Shown here: in pieces, positions 1-9,832 of the stretch
Layout: every line of letters begins with the position of its first letter
Position numbering within the stretch: position 1 is the stretch's first letter
DNA from: Candidatus Geothermarchaeum rappei
GTDB taxonomy: Archaea; Thermoproteota; Nitrososphaeria; Geothermarchaeales; JDFR-13
Direction of reading: 5' to 3'
Length of the DNA stretch: 64,000 nt
Assembly (NCBI GenBank): GCA_002011085.2
Contig: MTMB02000001.1
Span: 1,339,627-1,403,626, forward strand
Notes under the pieces: model-generated
Seen by the model: the letters and a program-made list of their open reading frames with translations, nothing else
Database searches by the model: none
What the model was told of the DNA's origin: nothing
Position numbers and translations under genes: made by a program

Positions 1-403
1 CGGAAGCGTATTTTATTGGGTAATGGAAGACATCCTTTAAACTCAATAGGCCATATTTTTCATGTAAGTATAATAGGCCTGCTACGAAGCCGGGTACACC
101 TATAGAAGAGTATCCCGTGGATTTATTCTCCTCCACATCATAATCCGAGGGGTTAATCCCATTGGGAGCGACCTCTCGATGATCAACTATTTCCATACTC
201 CCATCATTCATATGGACGAGGCCGAAGCCCCCGCCTCCCAACCCCATCCATCCAGGCTCTACAACAGCCATCGTGAGAGACGTGGCTACAGCAGCGTCAA
301 CGGCATTACCGCCCTTCTTAAGTATGTGAATACCGACTTCCGACGCGAGTGGAGATAGACTGACCACCGCGCCCCTGCCTATAGCTACACCATGCATATT
401 CAT
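1..403 (-). CDS. Gamma-glutamyltransferase, N-terminal part (cut by window edge)
   Basis: The reverse strand reads from an ATG at 403 to the window edge without a stop, giving the first 134 residues. It resembles the start of the gamma-glutamyltransferase (GGT) family: an initial 'ASEVGIHILKKGGNAVDAAVA' type segment, then 'GLGGGGFGLV' and 'EVAPNG', which are the usual N-terminal landmarks of this Ntn-hydrolase family. These enzymes transfer or hydrolyse gamma-glutamyl groups and mature by autocleavage before a catalytic Thr. That site lies beyond the window, so activity cannot be judged. No signal peptide is visible, so a cytoplasmic form is likely. An archaeal GGT-like acylase is an alternative. 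Confidence 0.85.
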   Translation of the reverse strand, partial: MNMHGVAIGRGAVVSLSPLASEVGIHILKKGGNAVDAAVATSLTMAVVEPGWMGLGGGGFGLVHMNDGSMEIVDHREVAPNGINPSDYDVEENKSTGYSSIGVPGFVAGLLYLHEKYGLLSLKDVFHYPIKYAS

Positions 404-477
404 AATAAAGAAATCAGATAGATGGGAATTCTAATAAGTATTAAAAATAATATGGAGGGGTATAATGCCATAAAAAA

Positions 478-2088
478 TCAGGATTCGTAGACCACTTTGC
501 CCCCTACTATCGTAGTAACTACCTTGATGTCTTTAATATCTTGTGGAGACACTTCATCCAAGTTATGAGAAAGTATAACCATATCTGCATATTTACCTAC
601 TTCAATAGAGCCGAGAGAATCTTCGTCGAATCCTAGGTAGGCAGCGTATTTAGTATAAAGCTTTAAAGCCTCCTCCAGACTCATCTTCTCATTCTCTGTA
701 TACTTACATAGCTCAATATTATCGTAGCATCCTCTAGTTACAGCGGAATATATTCCATATATTGGGTCTATTGGATCAACAGGTGCATCTGAGCCTCCTC
801 CAATGACGATCCCCCTATTCAGGAGAGTCTTGAAGACATATGTCCATCTAGCCCTTTCTGGCCCAAGCCTGTCTACTGTCCAGAAATCAGATATTATGAA
901 ACGTGGCTGAACTGCTGCAACCATCTTTAGACGTGACATACGCTCCATTAGATCAGGAGGAGTAAGGGATGCATGTTCAATTCTATGCCTATAGTCACCT
1001 ACATTACCCTGTAGCGTATCCTCCACAGCGTCTAATATAAGCTCTAGTGCATAGTCTCCTATAGCATGCATTGCAAGCTGCAGACCCGCCCTATGACTTT
1101 TGGAGACAACTTCTTTGAGAATCTCTGGAGAGACAACTAGTTTACCCTTGTTTCCCTCTTCATCCGAATAGGCTTCTCTCAATGCAGCGGTTCTACCTCC
1201 AAACGATCCGTCAACAATGATTTTGATCCCGTTTATCCCGAGAAGATCGTCTCCAAAACCACGTTTTATGCCCAGTGATACTACACTGTCGAGGTATTCA
1301 TGGCTATAATATATCCTAGTCCTTAACTTCAGCTCCCCCCTCTCCCTCAAAACCTGTAGGGCGGCTACCTCTTCAGGCAAGGCAGATACGAAATGCACCG
1401 TAGTAAGCCCGTGTTTAACCGCCTCATCAACAGCTAATTTAGCCGCCTTAATATGATCCTCTTTACTAGGAGGAGGAATTACCTTATAAACCAAGCTCAT
1501 GGCGGTCTCCTTTAATATGCCATTTGGTTCTCCCGATGCATCCCTCTCAATGATGCCACCGGGAGGAGCCTTCGTATCTCTATTGATGCCTGCTGCTTCA
1601 AGGGCTCGACTATTTACGACAGCAACGTGTCCACAGACCCTGACTAGATAGACAGGGTTATTAGGAGCCACTTCATCCAAGTCATGTTTATTTGGATACC
1701 TCTTCTCGGCAAACCGCTCCTGATCCCAGGATCTTCCTATGATCCACTCCCCTGGTTTACTCTCCTCCACTTTCATCTTAACAAGCTTCTTCATCTCCTG
1801 TATTGAGGTTACGTGTCTTAGGTCGATGAAGCCGAGTGAAAAACCGAATTTAACTAGATGCACATGTGTATCTATTAAACCGGGTATAACACTTTTACCC
1901 CCTGCATCTATAACCTTAGTTGTGTCCCCGACGTACTTCGAGACGCCATCATTGTCCCCTACATAAATTATCTTACCGTCCTTGACTGCAACAGCCTCAG
2001 CCCTCTTATTATCATCCGATAGACATAGGACACTACCATTTTTAATAACTAGGTCGGCATACATTTTGATACACCATCTATTGTTCAT
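478..2088 (-). CDS. Amidohydrolase, YtcJ-like (metal-dependent hydrolase)
   Basis: A 536-residue member of the amidohydrolase superfamily, YtcJ/amidohydrolase-3 branch. Visible marks are 'GLIDTHVHL' (first metal-binding HxH), 'HAIGDYAL', 'HRIEHAS' and 'GGGSDAPVDPIDP' (the late conserved Asp), with the usual beta-sandwich at both ends ('ADLVIKNGSVL' and 'GKYADMVIL'). The substrate cannot be read from sequence. The enzyme probably cleaves an amide or imide in the cytoplasm. The first residues 'MNNRWCIK' look like an extension: an ATG at 2064 gives the typical 'MYADLVIKNG' start. It lies between the transferase fragment and lysA and reads away from lysA. Confidence 0.85.
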   Translation of the reverse strand: MNNRWCIKMYADLVIKNGSVLCLSDDNKRAEAVAVKDGKIIYVGDNDGVSKYVGDTTKVIDAGGKSVIPGLIDTHVHLVKFGFSLGFIDLRHVTSIQEMKKLVKMKVEESKPGEWIIGRSWDQERFAEKRYPNKHDLDEVAPNNPVYLVRVCGHVAVVNSRALEAAGINRDTKAPPGGIIERDASGEPNGILKETAMSLVYKVIPPPSKEDHIKAAKLAVDEAVKHGLTTVHFVSALPEEVAALQVLRERGELKLRTRIYYSHEYLDSVVSLGIKRGFGDDLLGINGIKIIVDGSFGGRTAALREAYSDEEGNKGKLVVSPEILKEVVSKSHRAGLQLAMHAIGDYALELILDAVEDTLQGNVGDYRHRIEHASLTPPDLMERMSRLKMVAAVQPRFIISDFWTVDRLGPERARWTYVFKTLLNRGIVIGGGSDAPVDPIDPIYGIYSAVTRGCYDNIELCKYTENEKMSLEEALKLYTKYAAYLGFDEDSLGSIEVGKYADMVILSHNLDEVSPQDIKDIKVVTTIVGGKVVYES

Positions 2089-2210
2089 AATCCCATTAAA
2101 GAAGGGATATAGAAAAATATAGCAAGTAAGTAAATATCAATGTTTAATGATGCGGGAGACTAATGCTCATACAGAGCCTTAAAAGCGATATACTCCATAT
2201 AATAATATTT

Positions 2211-3557
2211 ATGAATTCTATCAGTGACCATATTACCATAGCCTCGGGAAAGGCGTATCTTGACGAAGTTAATCTGGAGAAGGTTGTTGAGAAATATAAG
2301 ACTCCGGTATTCGTATTCTCAGAGAAAAGGATTATAGAGAATGCTGTAGGCCTATATCAGCTGGCTAAAGACACTCATGATAAAGTGACTATTTTCTATG
2401 CCTTGAAGGCAAACTCAAACATCAATATCCTAAGAATATTTAGAGAACATGGAGTCTTAGCAGAAGTCGTCTCCCACGGCGAGCTATATAAAGCTATGAA
2501 AGCAGGTTATAAGCCAGAGGAGATAGTTTTCAACGGGCCAGGTAAATATATCGAGGGTCTAGAAACTGCAATTAAAAAAGGCATTAAATGTATAAACATA
2601 GATTCAGAATATGAAATGAAGATGGTTAGAGAACTATCTAGGAAACATGGTGTAGAGACTAGGGTTGCCATGAGAATAGTGCCTGAAGTAGAGGCGCAGG
2701 TAATAGAAACGGGTCTCTCATGGACAAAGTTTGGGTTGGAGATAGACAAGGCGTTTGAACTTTATCATAATGCAGCTGAAGATAAATGGCTGAGGCCTGT
2801 GGGGATACACAGCCACCTTGGCTCTCAGATTCTTGAGCTAGACACTTGGAGAAGAGGAACAAGGGCCTTAGTAGATATGGTTAATAAGCTACATAGTGAG
2901 GGAATAAGGCTTAAGCATATAAACATGGGTGGAGGATTCCCCAACAACTATACTATCTCTCCCATAGATGTGAATATAGATGTCTTGGATAAATTCAAGC
3001 CGAGTATAGAGGAGAAGGCTATATTTCAGACCATAGTAGACCAACTTAAGAGAGCCAAATATGATGTTGAGTTGTATCTAGAACTAGGTAGGCGCCTTAT
3101 AGCTGATGCCGGGATACTGCTTATGAAAGTAATTAACCAAAAGACACGGTCAAACGGTGAGAAGTGGCTCATACTCGACGGGGGATTCAATATCCTGTTG
3201 AGTACTGTTTTATACAAATGGTATTATCCAATGATCAATCTAAGTAGGATAGAGGAGCCACATGACCATCCATTTCGAATAGGTGGCCCGATCTGTGATA
3301 CGGACGACGCCTTTCACGATCTAGAGGGAGAGTTGAAAAACGATCCTCACCTACCTAGATATAGATATTTACCTGAGAAAACAGGCTCGGGAGATATAAT
3401 TATGGTGCTACATGTAGGGGCATATACAATGGAGGAGGCCTCGAACTATAATAGCCTTCCTAGACCGCCGATGGTCCTTGCAACCAAGGAAGGAGGGGTA
3501 AGGCTGATACGTAGAGGGGAAACACTGGAGGATCTAGTGGAGAAGGAAGTGCTTTAG
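2211..3557 (+). CDS. lysA: Diaminopimelate decarboxylase
   Basis: A PLP-dependent fold-type III decarboxylase that makes L-lysine from meso-diaminopimelate. Seen in the sequence: 'FYALKANSN' with the PLP lysine, 'HLGSQI', 'GGGFP', and 'GPICDTDD', which carries the Cys of the active-site loop from the partner subunit. An ATG at 2163 is in frame but adds a hydrophobic tail of 16 residues that is untypical. The ATG at 2211 gives a normal N-terminus and has a TTAAAA box about 28 bases upstream, which fits a leaderless message. Together with dapF at about 12 kb it argues for DAP-type lysine synthesis. A decarboxylase for a related diamino acid is not excluded. Confidence 0.88.
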   Translation: MNSISDHITIASGKAYLDEVNLEKVVEKYKTPVFVFSEKRIIENAVGLYQLAKDTHDKVTIFYALKANSNINILRIFREHGVLAEVVSHGELYKAMKAGYKPEEIVFNGPGKYIEGLETAIKKGIKCINIDSEYEMKMVRELSRKHGVETRVAMRIVPEVEAQVIETGLSWTKFGLEIDKAFELYHNAAEDKWLRPVGIHSHLGSQILELDTWRRGTRALVDMVNKLHSEGIRLKHINMGGGFPNNYTISPIDVNIDVLDKFKPSIEEKAIFQTIVDQLKRAKYDVELYLELGRRLIADAGILLMKVINQKTRSNGEKWLILDGGFNILLSTVLYKWYYPMINLSRIEEPHDHPFRIGGPICDTDDAFHDLEGELKNDPHLPRYRYLPEKTGSGDIIMVLHVGAYTMEEASNYNSLPRPPMVLATKEGGVRLIRRGETLEDLVEKEVL

Positions 3558-3619
3558 ATCTCTGGGGACAACGTTATTTCTTTAAAGAAAAGTGGCTTAA
3601 ATATAGTTTATTGGATAAC

Positions 3620-4027
3620 ATGAGATATAGGTCTATAAAGGGATATTGTTATTCAAGCGCCTCTCTAGTTATACTAGTGATTATATTCGGCTATTTACAG
3701 GAGACATATTTTACCGTTAACACGATTTACCTACCACTCTTAGTAGCCCTATCCATTTCCACCACGATATTCGCATACCTTGGATACAAGAATCTTAAAA
3801 GAGATAGGTATCAGAAATTCTTTGGATTTGCACAAGCAATATTTCTGGTGATTACCTTAACCGCTGCAGTATATTTGATGCAGCTACACACATTGACTGA
3901 GACTGAGAGAATACTGACAGCAGTTGTATTTCTTATACTAACGGGTACACTGGTAATCTCTATTAGGAATATCTCATATGAAGGGGAGAAAAAGATAGTT
4001 CCGCTGGATTATGGTGGAGAAGCGTAG
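3620..4027 (+). CDS. Hypothetical membrane protein, four transmembrane segments
   Basis: A 135-residue protein with about four hydrophobic helices: two in the first half (near residues 12-30 and 37-57), one around 70-90 and one near 98-116. The charged loop 'GYKNLKRDRYQK' lies between helices 2 and 3, and the polar tail ends in 'DYGGEA'. I do not recognise the family. The start could be TTG at 3611, but ATG 3620 is preferred. It follows lysA by 62 bases in the same direction, so it may be co-transcribed with lysA. It is convergent with the amidohydrolase that ends at 4035, only 7 bases away. Confidence 0.6.
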   Translation: MRYRSIKGYCYSSASLVILVIIFGYLQETYFTVNTIYLPLLVALSISTTIFAYLGYKNLKRDRYQKFFGFAQAIFLVITLTAAVYLMQLHTLTETERILTAVVFLILTGTLVISIRNISYEGEKKIVPLDYGGEA

Positions 4028-4034
4028 AGATCCT

Positions 4035-5465
4035 CTAGATAAGCCCCCTCCACAGATACTTCACCATCATACTATCTATATCAATGTATTCTCCAGCCGC
4101 CTTATCCATAAGGTCCAGAGCCATTTCATTTGCTTTATCAACTACACTATCCTCATCTACGAAGGTTACTTTGCCATCAACTACCTTGGGCTCTCCGTCT
4201 ACAAATACATGTGAAACTTCGTTGCCGAACGAGGAATAAACGAGGTTAAATATATAGTTTCTAACTGGTCGGGTCAACACTGGATTAAGGTTAAGATGCT
4301 TTAAGTCAACTACGATAAAGTCTCCCCTTTTACCCTCCTCCAGGCTCCCGAGATAATCATCCAGTCCAACCGCCATTGCACCTTCGATAGTCGCAAGTCT
4401 AAGGACCTTCCAAGCTGGAATTGCAGTGGGATCTTTCATGAGGACTTTATTGAGGAAACATACGAATTTAAGTTCCGTAAACAAGCTTTGATTATTATTA
4501 CCAGCAGCCTGATCAGTGCCTAACGCTGATAATCCCCCGAGTAATAGGTACTTTGCTAGGGGAGGAACTATACCGTCAATTAAAGCGATTGATCTCTGAC
4601 AACTAACCATTTTCACATTATTCTTCGCCATTATCTTAAGCTCTTCATCACTCGCATCGTGACAGTGTGCAGCCAATAAATTGGGTCCTAATATTTTTTC
4701 TTTATGAAGAATCTTAACTGTGGAATTCCCATATCTTTTTATGATTTGCCTCCTCTCCCTACCTCCTTGGGCAACATGCATATGTATCATCACATTATTT
4801 TCTCTCGCGAACTCTGTTATCTCCTTAAGCAGATTAAGAGGAACCATATCAAGAGCCTGAGGCCCAAGCATCACGTTTATCCTAGGGGGTTTATGAAAAT
4901 CATTATAAAGTTTTTTTGCAGCATCAAACTCCCCATATCCCCTCTCTATATCAAATGGATAAAGCTCATCCTCTTTAATATCGCTCAAAGAAGAGTCGAG
5001 GGAGTTTATGGTCTCAGTCAATACAGCACGCAACCCATACTTTGCGTATATCTCCCTAGCTAAGAAGGACATTCTATGTCCATAGTCTCCTAGAGTCGTA
5101 GTCCCCGTCTTCAATGCCTCTAAAACAGCTAAAAGGCTTCCTGCAAGCACATGGTTTTTATCAACATGCTTCATTATGGGAGACACTGTTTTACGCATCC
5201 ACTCGATTTCAGGCACATCTTGGCAGAATCCCCTTGCTATAGCCAATTGAGTATGCATATGTGCATCTATCAAACCAGGCATTATGAGACCTTTGTCCCG
5301 TACATCGAAATAATGGTCGCTTTTACTCGCAACCCGCATAACCTCCTCGTCACTACCAGCTGCAACGATAACGCCGTCCTCAACATATATTGAGAAGCTC
5401 TCGACAGCACCTACACCTCCGCCGCGCATGGTTAGACCAGCCCAGCCTCTAACGAGTAGCTCCAA
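4035..5465 (-). CDS. Amidohydrolase of the TRZ/ATZ-MtaD group (possible nucleoside or purine deaminase)
   Basis: 476 residues. Metal ligands of the amidohydrolase fold are all present: 'GLIDAHMHTQLA' (HxH), 'MIHMHVAQ', 'LAAHCHDA' and 'ALGTDQAAGN' with the final Asp. The loops match the group that contains 5-methylthioadenosine/S-adenosylhomocysteine deaminases, chlorohydrolases and guanine deaminases, which deaminate or dehalogenate heterocycles. Which substrate applies cannot be decided here. The gene stands alone on the reverse strand, followed toward lower coordinates by the convergent lysA pair. It is unrelated in detail to the YtcJ-like amidohydrolase at 478-2088. Confidence 0.82.
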   Translation of the reverse strand: MELLVRGWAGLTMRGGGVGAVESFSIYVEDGVIVAAGSDEEVMRVASKSDHYFDVRDKGLIMPGLIDAHMHTQLAIARGFCQDVPEIEWMRKTVSPIMKHVDKNHVLAGSLLAVLEALKTGTTTLGDYGHRMSFLAREIYAKYGLRAVLTETINSLDSSLSDIKEDELYPFDIERGYGEFDAAKKLYNDFHKPPRINVMLGPQALDMVPLNLLKEITEFARENNVMIHMHVAQGGRERRQIIKRYGNSTVKILHKEKILGPNLLAAHCHDASDEELKIMAKNNVKMVSCQRSIALIDGIVPPLAKYLLLGGLSALGTDQAAGNNNQSLFTELKFVCFLNKVLMKDPTAIPAWKVLRLATIEGAMAVGLDDYLGSLEEGKRGDFIVVDLKHLNLNPVLTRPVRNYIFNLVYSSFGNEVSHVFVDGEPKVVDGKVTFVDEDSVVDKANEMALDLMDKAAGEYIDIDSMMVKYLWRGLI

Positions 5466-5578
5466 TGTAAGTCACCATAAAATAAGATTATTTGGAGCCT
5501 AATTATAGGAGGGGTAACTCCAGTAGCTATTAGAAGAGGATTTTTAGATTTTGATAAAATAATTTGGAGAAAGGGAAT

Positions 5579-6295
5579 TTATACGATACCTAGATAGAGT
5601 TTACCTAGATCAGATCTATTCAATAGATCTTGTGCTGATCCACTGAACCTCACTGAGCCTGATACAAGGAGATATGCCTTGTCAGCAATGCTAAGCGCTA
5701 GCTTAACAATCTGCTCTACGATTACAATCGTTATTCCAAGCTCTTCCCTCAGTCTACTAATTTCATCAATTACTTTTGCAGCTAGCTTAGGGGCAAGGTT
5801 TGCAGAGGGCTCGTCAAACATCATGACCTTTGGTTTCCTTATTAGAGCCATGGCCATAGCAACCATCTGCCTCTCTCCACCGCTTAACCTACCCACTTTT
5901 CTGTCCATATACTGCCTCAGCACGGGGAAGAACTCTAGTGCATATTCAATCCTGTCCTCAACCTCATCATTGGGGATAGAATAGGCTGCCAGCCGCAGGT
6001 TTTCATACACGCTTAAGGTACTAAATACGTTGCCAACTTGTGGTAGATACGCGATTCCCTGATTCGAGATATAATGAGGAGGCTTTTTGGTGATGTCCTT
6101 CCCATCAAAAATAACCCTGCCACCGAAGATGTTAGTGATACCCATGATGCTTTTAAGTAATGTAGATTTACCACTACCATTAGGCCCTACTATTGCCGTG
6201 ATAAGGTTCTCCTCGAATACAGCGTCTACATTAAACAATACCTGTAGCTTCCCATATCCTGCATCTAGATTCTCAACACGAATAACTCCCGCCAT
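5579..6295 (-). CDS. livF: Branched-chain amino-acid-type ABC transporter ATPase LivF
   Basis: A 238-residue ABC ATPase. Walker A is 'GPNGSGKST', the signature is 'LSGGERQM', Walker B is 'KVMMFDEPSANLAP' and the switch His region follows in 'IVIVEQIV'. Length and the 'GNVFSTLSVYENLRLAA' stretch match the LivF group. The start at 6295 ('MAGVIRVENL') leaves 4 bases after the livG stop; an ATG at 6310 would overlap livG. It powers uptake of an amino acid or other small ligand together with livG, livH, livM and the binding protein next door. Confidence 0.92.
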   Translation of the reverse strand: MAGVIRVENLDAGYGKLQVLFNVDAVFEENLITAIVGPNGSGKSTLLKSIMGITNIFGGRVIFDGKDITKKPPHYISNQGIAYLPQVGNVFSTLSVYENLRLAAYSIPNDEVEDRIEYALEFFPVLRQYMDRKVGRLSGGERQMVAMAMALIRKPKVMMFDEPSANLAPKLAAKVIDEISRLREELGITIVIVEQIVKLALSIADKAYLLVSGSVRFSGSAQDLLNRSDLGKLYLGIV

Positions 6296-6299
6296 AATC

Positions 6300-7076
6300 C
6301 TACACCACAACAGTACCTAAATAACTCTCTATCACATGCTTATCATTCAACACTTCATCTGGAGAGCCCTCGGCAATTATCCTACCCATAGACATCGCAT
6401 ATACATGATCTACATATTCCTTGGCGACCTCCAGCCTATGCTCTATTATCAGGAAGGTTTTACCGTGGTTCTCTATTAGATTTTTTATGTGCCTGAAAAT
6501 CTCGTGGGCCAGAGTTGGATTGACCCCACCCACCGGCTCGTCCATAAGTATTGTGTCTGCATCCGTCATCAAAGCACGCCCTATCTCCAGTAGCTTAAGT
6601 TGCCCACCGCTTAGGGTATTTGCCCTAGCATCCTTGAGATGATAGAGATTTAGTAGCTTTAATATCCTAAGGGCCTTCTCCACAACCTCTTCCTCCACCT
6701 TCTTCCACTTACTGCGGAAAATTGAGTAATAGAGTCTTTCACCAATGTTAAAACGATAGGATGTCAGGAGGTTATCAAGTACACTTAGCTTGCCAAACGG
6801 AGATGGAATCTGGAATGTCCTCGTAAGACCTACGTCGACTCTCTTATGGGGAGGTAGATTCGTAATTTCTTTACCCTTGAAGAATATACGTCCTCCATCT
6901 ATGGGGAGAAAACCAGAGATGCAGTTGATCAATGTAGTCTTGCCACTGCCGTTAGGACCTATAATCATTGAGAGCTTCTTCTCTTCAACCTCCATAGAAA
7001 CATTATTTACAGCTACTAATCCACCAAATCTCTTGGTTAGGCCTTCTGTCCTGAGAACAATACCCACTTCCAACAC
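6300..7076 (-). CDS. livG: Branched-chain amino-acid-type ABC transporter ATPase LivG
   Basis: A 258-residue ABC ATPase with Walker A 'GPNGSGKTT', the LivG-typical 'TFQIPSPFGKLSVLDNLL', signature 'LSGGQLKLLEIGRALM', Walker B 'TILMDEPVGGVNP' and the H-loop 'FLIIEHRLE'. It probably starts at a GTG (7076), as the ATG just upstream is out of frame. It lies between livF and the binding-protein gene in the same direction, so livK-livG-livF form one unit reading left, opposite to livH-livM. Confidence 0.92.
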   Translation of the reverse strand: MLEVGIVLRTEGLTKRFGGLVAVNNVSMEVEEKKLSMIIGPNGSGKTTLINCISGFLPIDGGRIFFKGKEITNLPPHKRVDVGLTRTFQIPSPFGKLSVLDNLLTSYRFNIGERLYYSIFRSKWKKVEEEVVEKALRILKLLNLYHLKDARANTLSGGQLKLLEIGRALMTDADTILMDEPVGGVNPTLAHEIFRHIKNLIENHGKTFLIIEHRLEVAKEYVDHVYAMSMGRIIAEGSPDEVLNDKHVIESYLGTVVV

Positions 7077-7162
7077 CTTCCATAATTTGTTTCAACTGTT
7101 AGCTCAAAGATTATTAATACAATAAAAAGAAAGAGTTTTCGAGTTAAAAAAAGAAAAATGAT

Positions 7163-8644
7163 TTAGAGATACATTCTAAAGTCAACTGGTAGGGCGATAA
7201 GGCTGTCTAGCAGGCTGGTGAAAACATTGAAGATGTTCTGTAATGTATTCACTAGGTTACTCAGTAGTGAGGATATTGTAAACTCGTTGGACACTGGCTT
7301 TGAGGGAGCAGAAACCGCTGCGGGTGCACCTGCTCCGGCTGGAAGCTCCCATCCAAACCTGGATAGGTCTGGCATGACGTTCCAAGTCACTTCTCCAGTA
7401 GCAACGTTAATGATAGCCGCGTCATCTATCCAGTCGATGCCTCCAGTTGAGTTTAATCCCACGAAGGACACCGAATAGTCTGCCGCGGCCCTGTCTCCAG
7501 TCTCATCTAGTCTACACCAACCTGTTACACCGAAGTAGTTGTTAGCCACGTATGGAACCACTTCCTTGATGACTTCACCGTCATAGACACCGGCTTCAAT
7601 TATGGATAGAGCCGCGACCCAGACGGCGTCATAGAAGGCAGCTCCATATGCACCTGGATCCTCGCCTGTAATACTCCTATACTTCTCTGAATACTCTATC
7701 CACTTAGCAGACTTTGTAGGTGCATAGATTGTAGATATATGTACTGTTGCAAGAGACTGGTCTGGAGCGTCCCTAACTACTACATCCTCACCGACATATC
7801 CGTCGCTACCTACCCAGAGTGTATTCATTAGAATCTCATAATCCTTGGCCTGCTGTAGGATAGTTGCAATCTCGTCAAATGTAAATGTCTGTACAGCTAC
7901 ATTGTTACCATACTGCTGCTTGGCCTCAGTAATCTTCTGAGCCAGCTGAGCTACCTCGCCACTGAATTCAGTGGCTTCTGGGCTGTATCTGACTTCACCG
8001 ACTATCTGGACACCAAATTCGGATGCGAACTCCTTAAACTTCTCCGCTAGACCATCTCCCCATGCATCGCCCCTGTATATCATGACGATTGCCTTTGTAC
8101 CAATGTTCTTATGTAGAGCCAATAGGGCTCTTGACTGTAGGTTGTCGTTTGGAACCAGCCTGAATATATAGTCATTTGGTATAGCTAGCTTTGGACTTGT
8201 CGATCCCTCACTTATGATTACGATGTGATGCTCATTAGCATACTCCATTACCGCCTGAACAGAGCTACTCCACCTGAAGCCGACGGCTACACGCACACCC
8301 TGTGCATACAGTGTCTGTAGCTTCTCAAGGGCTAGCTGCGCAGAACGCTCAGCATACTCGTATATCAGGTCAATGGTAAAGTTCTTGTGAAGCACGTTCT
8401 TTATGTAATGGTTAATCTCACTTTCAAGCCACTCTTCCTGCGGGGGATCCTGCCTTGGAGCCACACTACCGATCATAACTACTCCGATTGGAATTGTACC
8501 CGTAAGCCCTTGTTGCGTTGTTGGCACTTCAGGGCACTCAACCTCAGTGGGCGTAGGTGCAGAGGCCTGGCCCAAGAAGAATCCACCGCCAAGCCCTACC
8601 ACTAACAGGACCACAGAGATTAGAGCCCAAACTTTATCGTTCAT
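7163..8644 (-). CDS. ABC transporter substrate-binding protein (LivK-like, periplasmic-binding type 1)
   Basis: 493 residues. The N-terminus has a hydrophobic helix 'VWALISVVLLVVGLGGGFFLG' followed by a Thr/Pro-rich spacer, which fits a membrane-anchored archaeal binding protein. The type-1 binding fold follows: 'IPIGVVMIGSV', 'VAVGFRWSSSVQAVMEY', 'IISEGSTSPKLA', 'RLVPNDNLQSRAL', 'YGAAFYDAVWVAAL'. The last 60 residues after 'PAGAGAPAAVSAP' are a second hydrophobic stretch ('ISSLLSNLVNTLQNIFNVF') and may be a further anchor. The ligand is probably an amino acid or peptide, but this family also binds other compounds. A GGGTG ribosome-binding site precedes the ATG. Confidence 0.9.
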   Translation of the reverse strand: MNDKVWALISVVLLVVGLGGGFFLGQASAPTPTEVECPEVPTTQQGLTGTIPIGVVMIGSVAPRQDPPQEEWLESEINHYIKNVLHKNFTIDLIYEYAERSAQLALEKLQTLYAQGVRVAVGFRWSSSVQAVMEYANEHHIVIISEGSTSPKLAIPNDYIFRLVPNDNLQSRALLALHKNIGTKAIVMIYRGDAWGDGLAEKFKEFASEFGVQIVGEVRYSPEATEFSGEVAQLAQKITEAKQQYGNNVAVQTFTFDEIATILQQAKDYEILMNTLWVGSDGYVGEDVVVRDAPDQSLATVHISTIYAPTKSAKWIEYSEKYRSITGEDPGAYGAAFYDAVWVAALSIIEAGVYDGEVIKEVVPYVANNYFGVTGWCRLDETGDRAAADYSVSFVGLNSTGGIDWIDDAAIINVATGEVTWNVMPDLSRFGWELPAGAGAPAAVSAPSKPVSNEFTISSLLSNLVNTLQNIFNVFTSLLDSLIALPVDFRMYL

Positions 8645-8875
8645 AATAACACCCTTAAAATATAGAAAAATATAATTAAATTAAGTAATTTAAATGTTTA
8701 ACTAAGTTCAAAACAATTAGGGTATATATATGAAATAACTTTCACATATGTTAGTAATATTGGAACAAGCAAACAAAATGCAGGGTTAAACTTGACATCA
8801 ATCCATGAAAATATTTAATAATGATACAACCAGATACTCAATTATTATTGATACTATTTTTGGAGGGAAATCAGC
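8645..8875. promoter_or_regulatory. Divergent promoter region of the liv transporter
   Basis: 231 AT-rich bases separate the two divergent halves of the transporter. On the reverse strand an AT-rich TATATTTTTCTATATTTTAA stretch lies just upstream of the binding-protein ATG. On the forward strand ATATTTAATAATG (about 8810) lies roughly 55-60 bases ahead of livH, followed by a GGAGGG ribosome-binding site 8 bases before the ATG. Both promoters probably fire from this space. No clear palindromic operator was seen. Confidence 0.5.
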
Positions 8876-9832
8876 ATGGCTATTGCCTTCATGATAATCT
8901 TTACCCAAGCCTTTATATTTGCAACCCTCCTAGCGTTCCTAACCCTAGGATTCAACTTGACATATCTAACTGCTAGGATACCGAACTGGGCACATGGTTC
9001 ATTTGCTGCCTTAGGGGTCTACATAACGTTGACAGTCACTAGAGTGTGGAACATGAATCCATATTATTCAATACCGATATCATTCTTTGTTGTAGGGTTG
9101 CTTGGAATCTCCGTATACCTAGGCGTGGTCTATACATTGAAACGGGCAGGTGCTCCGGAGATTATACTGTTGATATCTACATTGGCTGTGGATATTGTAA
9201 TGACTTCCTCACTGAATATCATAGCAGACTACCTCATGTATGTACATAAGGTTTCAAGCAGGATCTTCATCTTGAGAGACCTAGATATCGAGATATTCGG
9301 TCTTCCTGGAATACTGGTGGTTGCACCTACTCTACTGGCGATATTTACAATCATATTCTCCTACATGCTGTACAAAACTAAATTTGGCATGGCTATGAGG
9401 GGAACCGTCGAATCACCAGAGTTAGCATCTATTCTTGGTATTAACACCGACATGGTGAACCTAGTCTCATGGTTCATTACGGGAGGATTAGCAGGCATAT
9501 CAGGAGCGTTACTACCACTATGGTTCCTTTCAGACCCAGGTATTGGTACAATGCTTATAATCGACGTATTCGCAGCCAGTATCCTCGGTGGAATAAGATC
9601 CATCTATGCAGCGATTATAGGCAGCTATATAATAGGGTTCGCCGAAGTAGGGGGGACCTCATTGCTGTCATTTATAGTGCCGGAGATCGGTGGCGTATCA
9701 GTATCCTCCTACAGGCTGCTTGTCCCACTAACAGTGCTGGTTATTACGTTGATGGTCTTGCCAAGGGGGTTATATGGATTCTATGAAGAATATAAGGAGA
9801 AAAAGATTAAGCCGAAGGAGGTTGAAGCATGA
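8876..9832 (+). CDS. livH: Branched-chain amino-acid-type ABC transporter permease LivH
   Basis: A 318-residue polytopic membrane protein with about eight hydrophobic helices. The permease signature near residues 168-205 is visible ('MAMRGTVESPELASILGIN'), with 'ARIPNWAHGSFAALGVY' near the N-terminus, both typical of LivH. It forms the membrane channel with LivM. Its stop overlaps the livM start by 4 bases (ATGA), showing translational coupling. GGAGGG stands 8 bases upstream of the ATG. Confidence 0.93.
   Translation: MAIAFMIIFTQAFIFATLLAFLTLGFNLTYLTARIPNWAHGSFAALGVYITLTVTRVWNMNPYYSIPISFFVVGLLGISVYLGVVYTLKRAGAPEIILLISTLAVDIVMTSSLNIIADYLMYVHKVSSRIFILRDLDIEIFGLPGILVVAPTLLAIFTIIFSYMLYKTKFGMAMRGTVESPELASILGINTDMVNLVSWFITGGLAGISGALLPLWFLSDPGIGTMLIIDVFAASILGGIRSIYAAIIGSYIIGFAEVGGTSLLSFIVPEIGGVSVSSYRLLVPLTVLVITLMVLPRGLYGFYEEYKEKKIKPKEVEA

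Noticed and set aside
2163-2210. Longer lysA start at ATG 2163
   Set aside because: Adds a hydrophobic tail not seen in the family, while a TTAAAA box stands at the right distance for ATG 2211.
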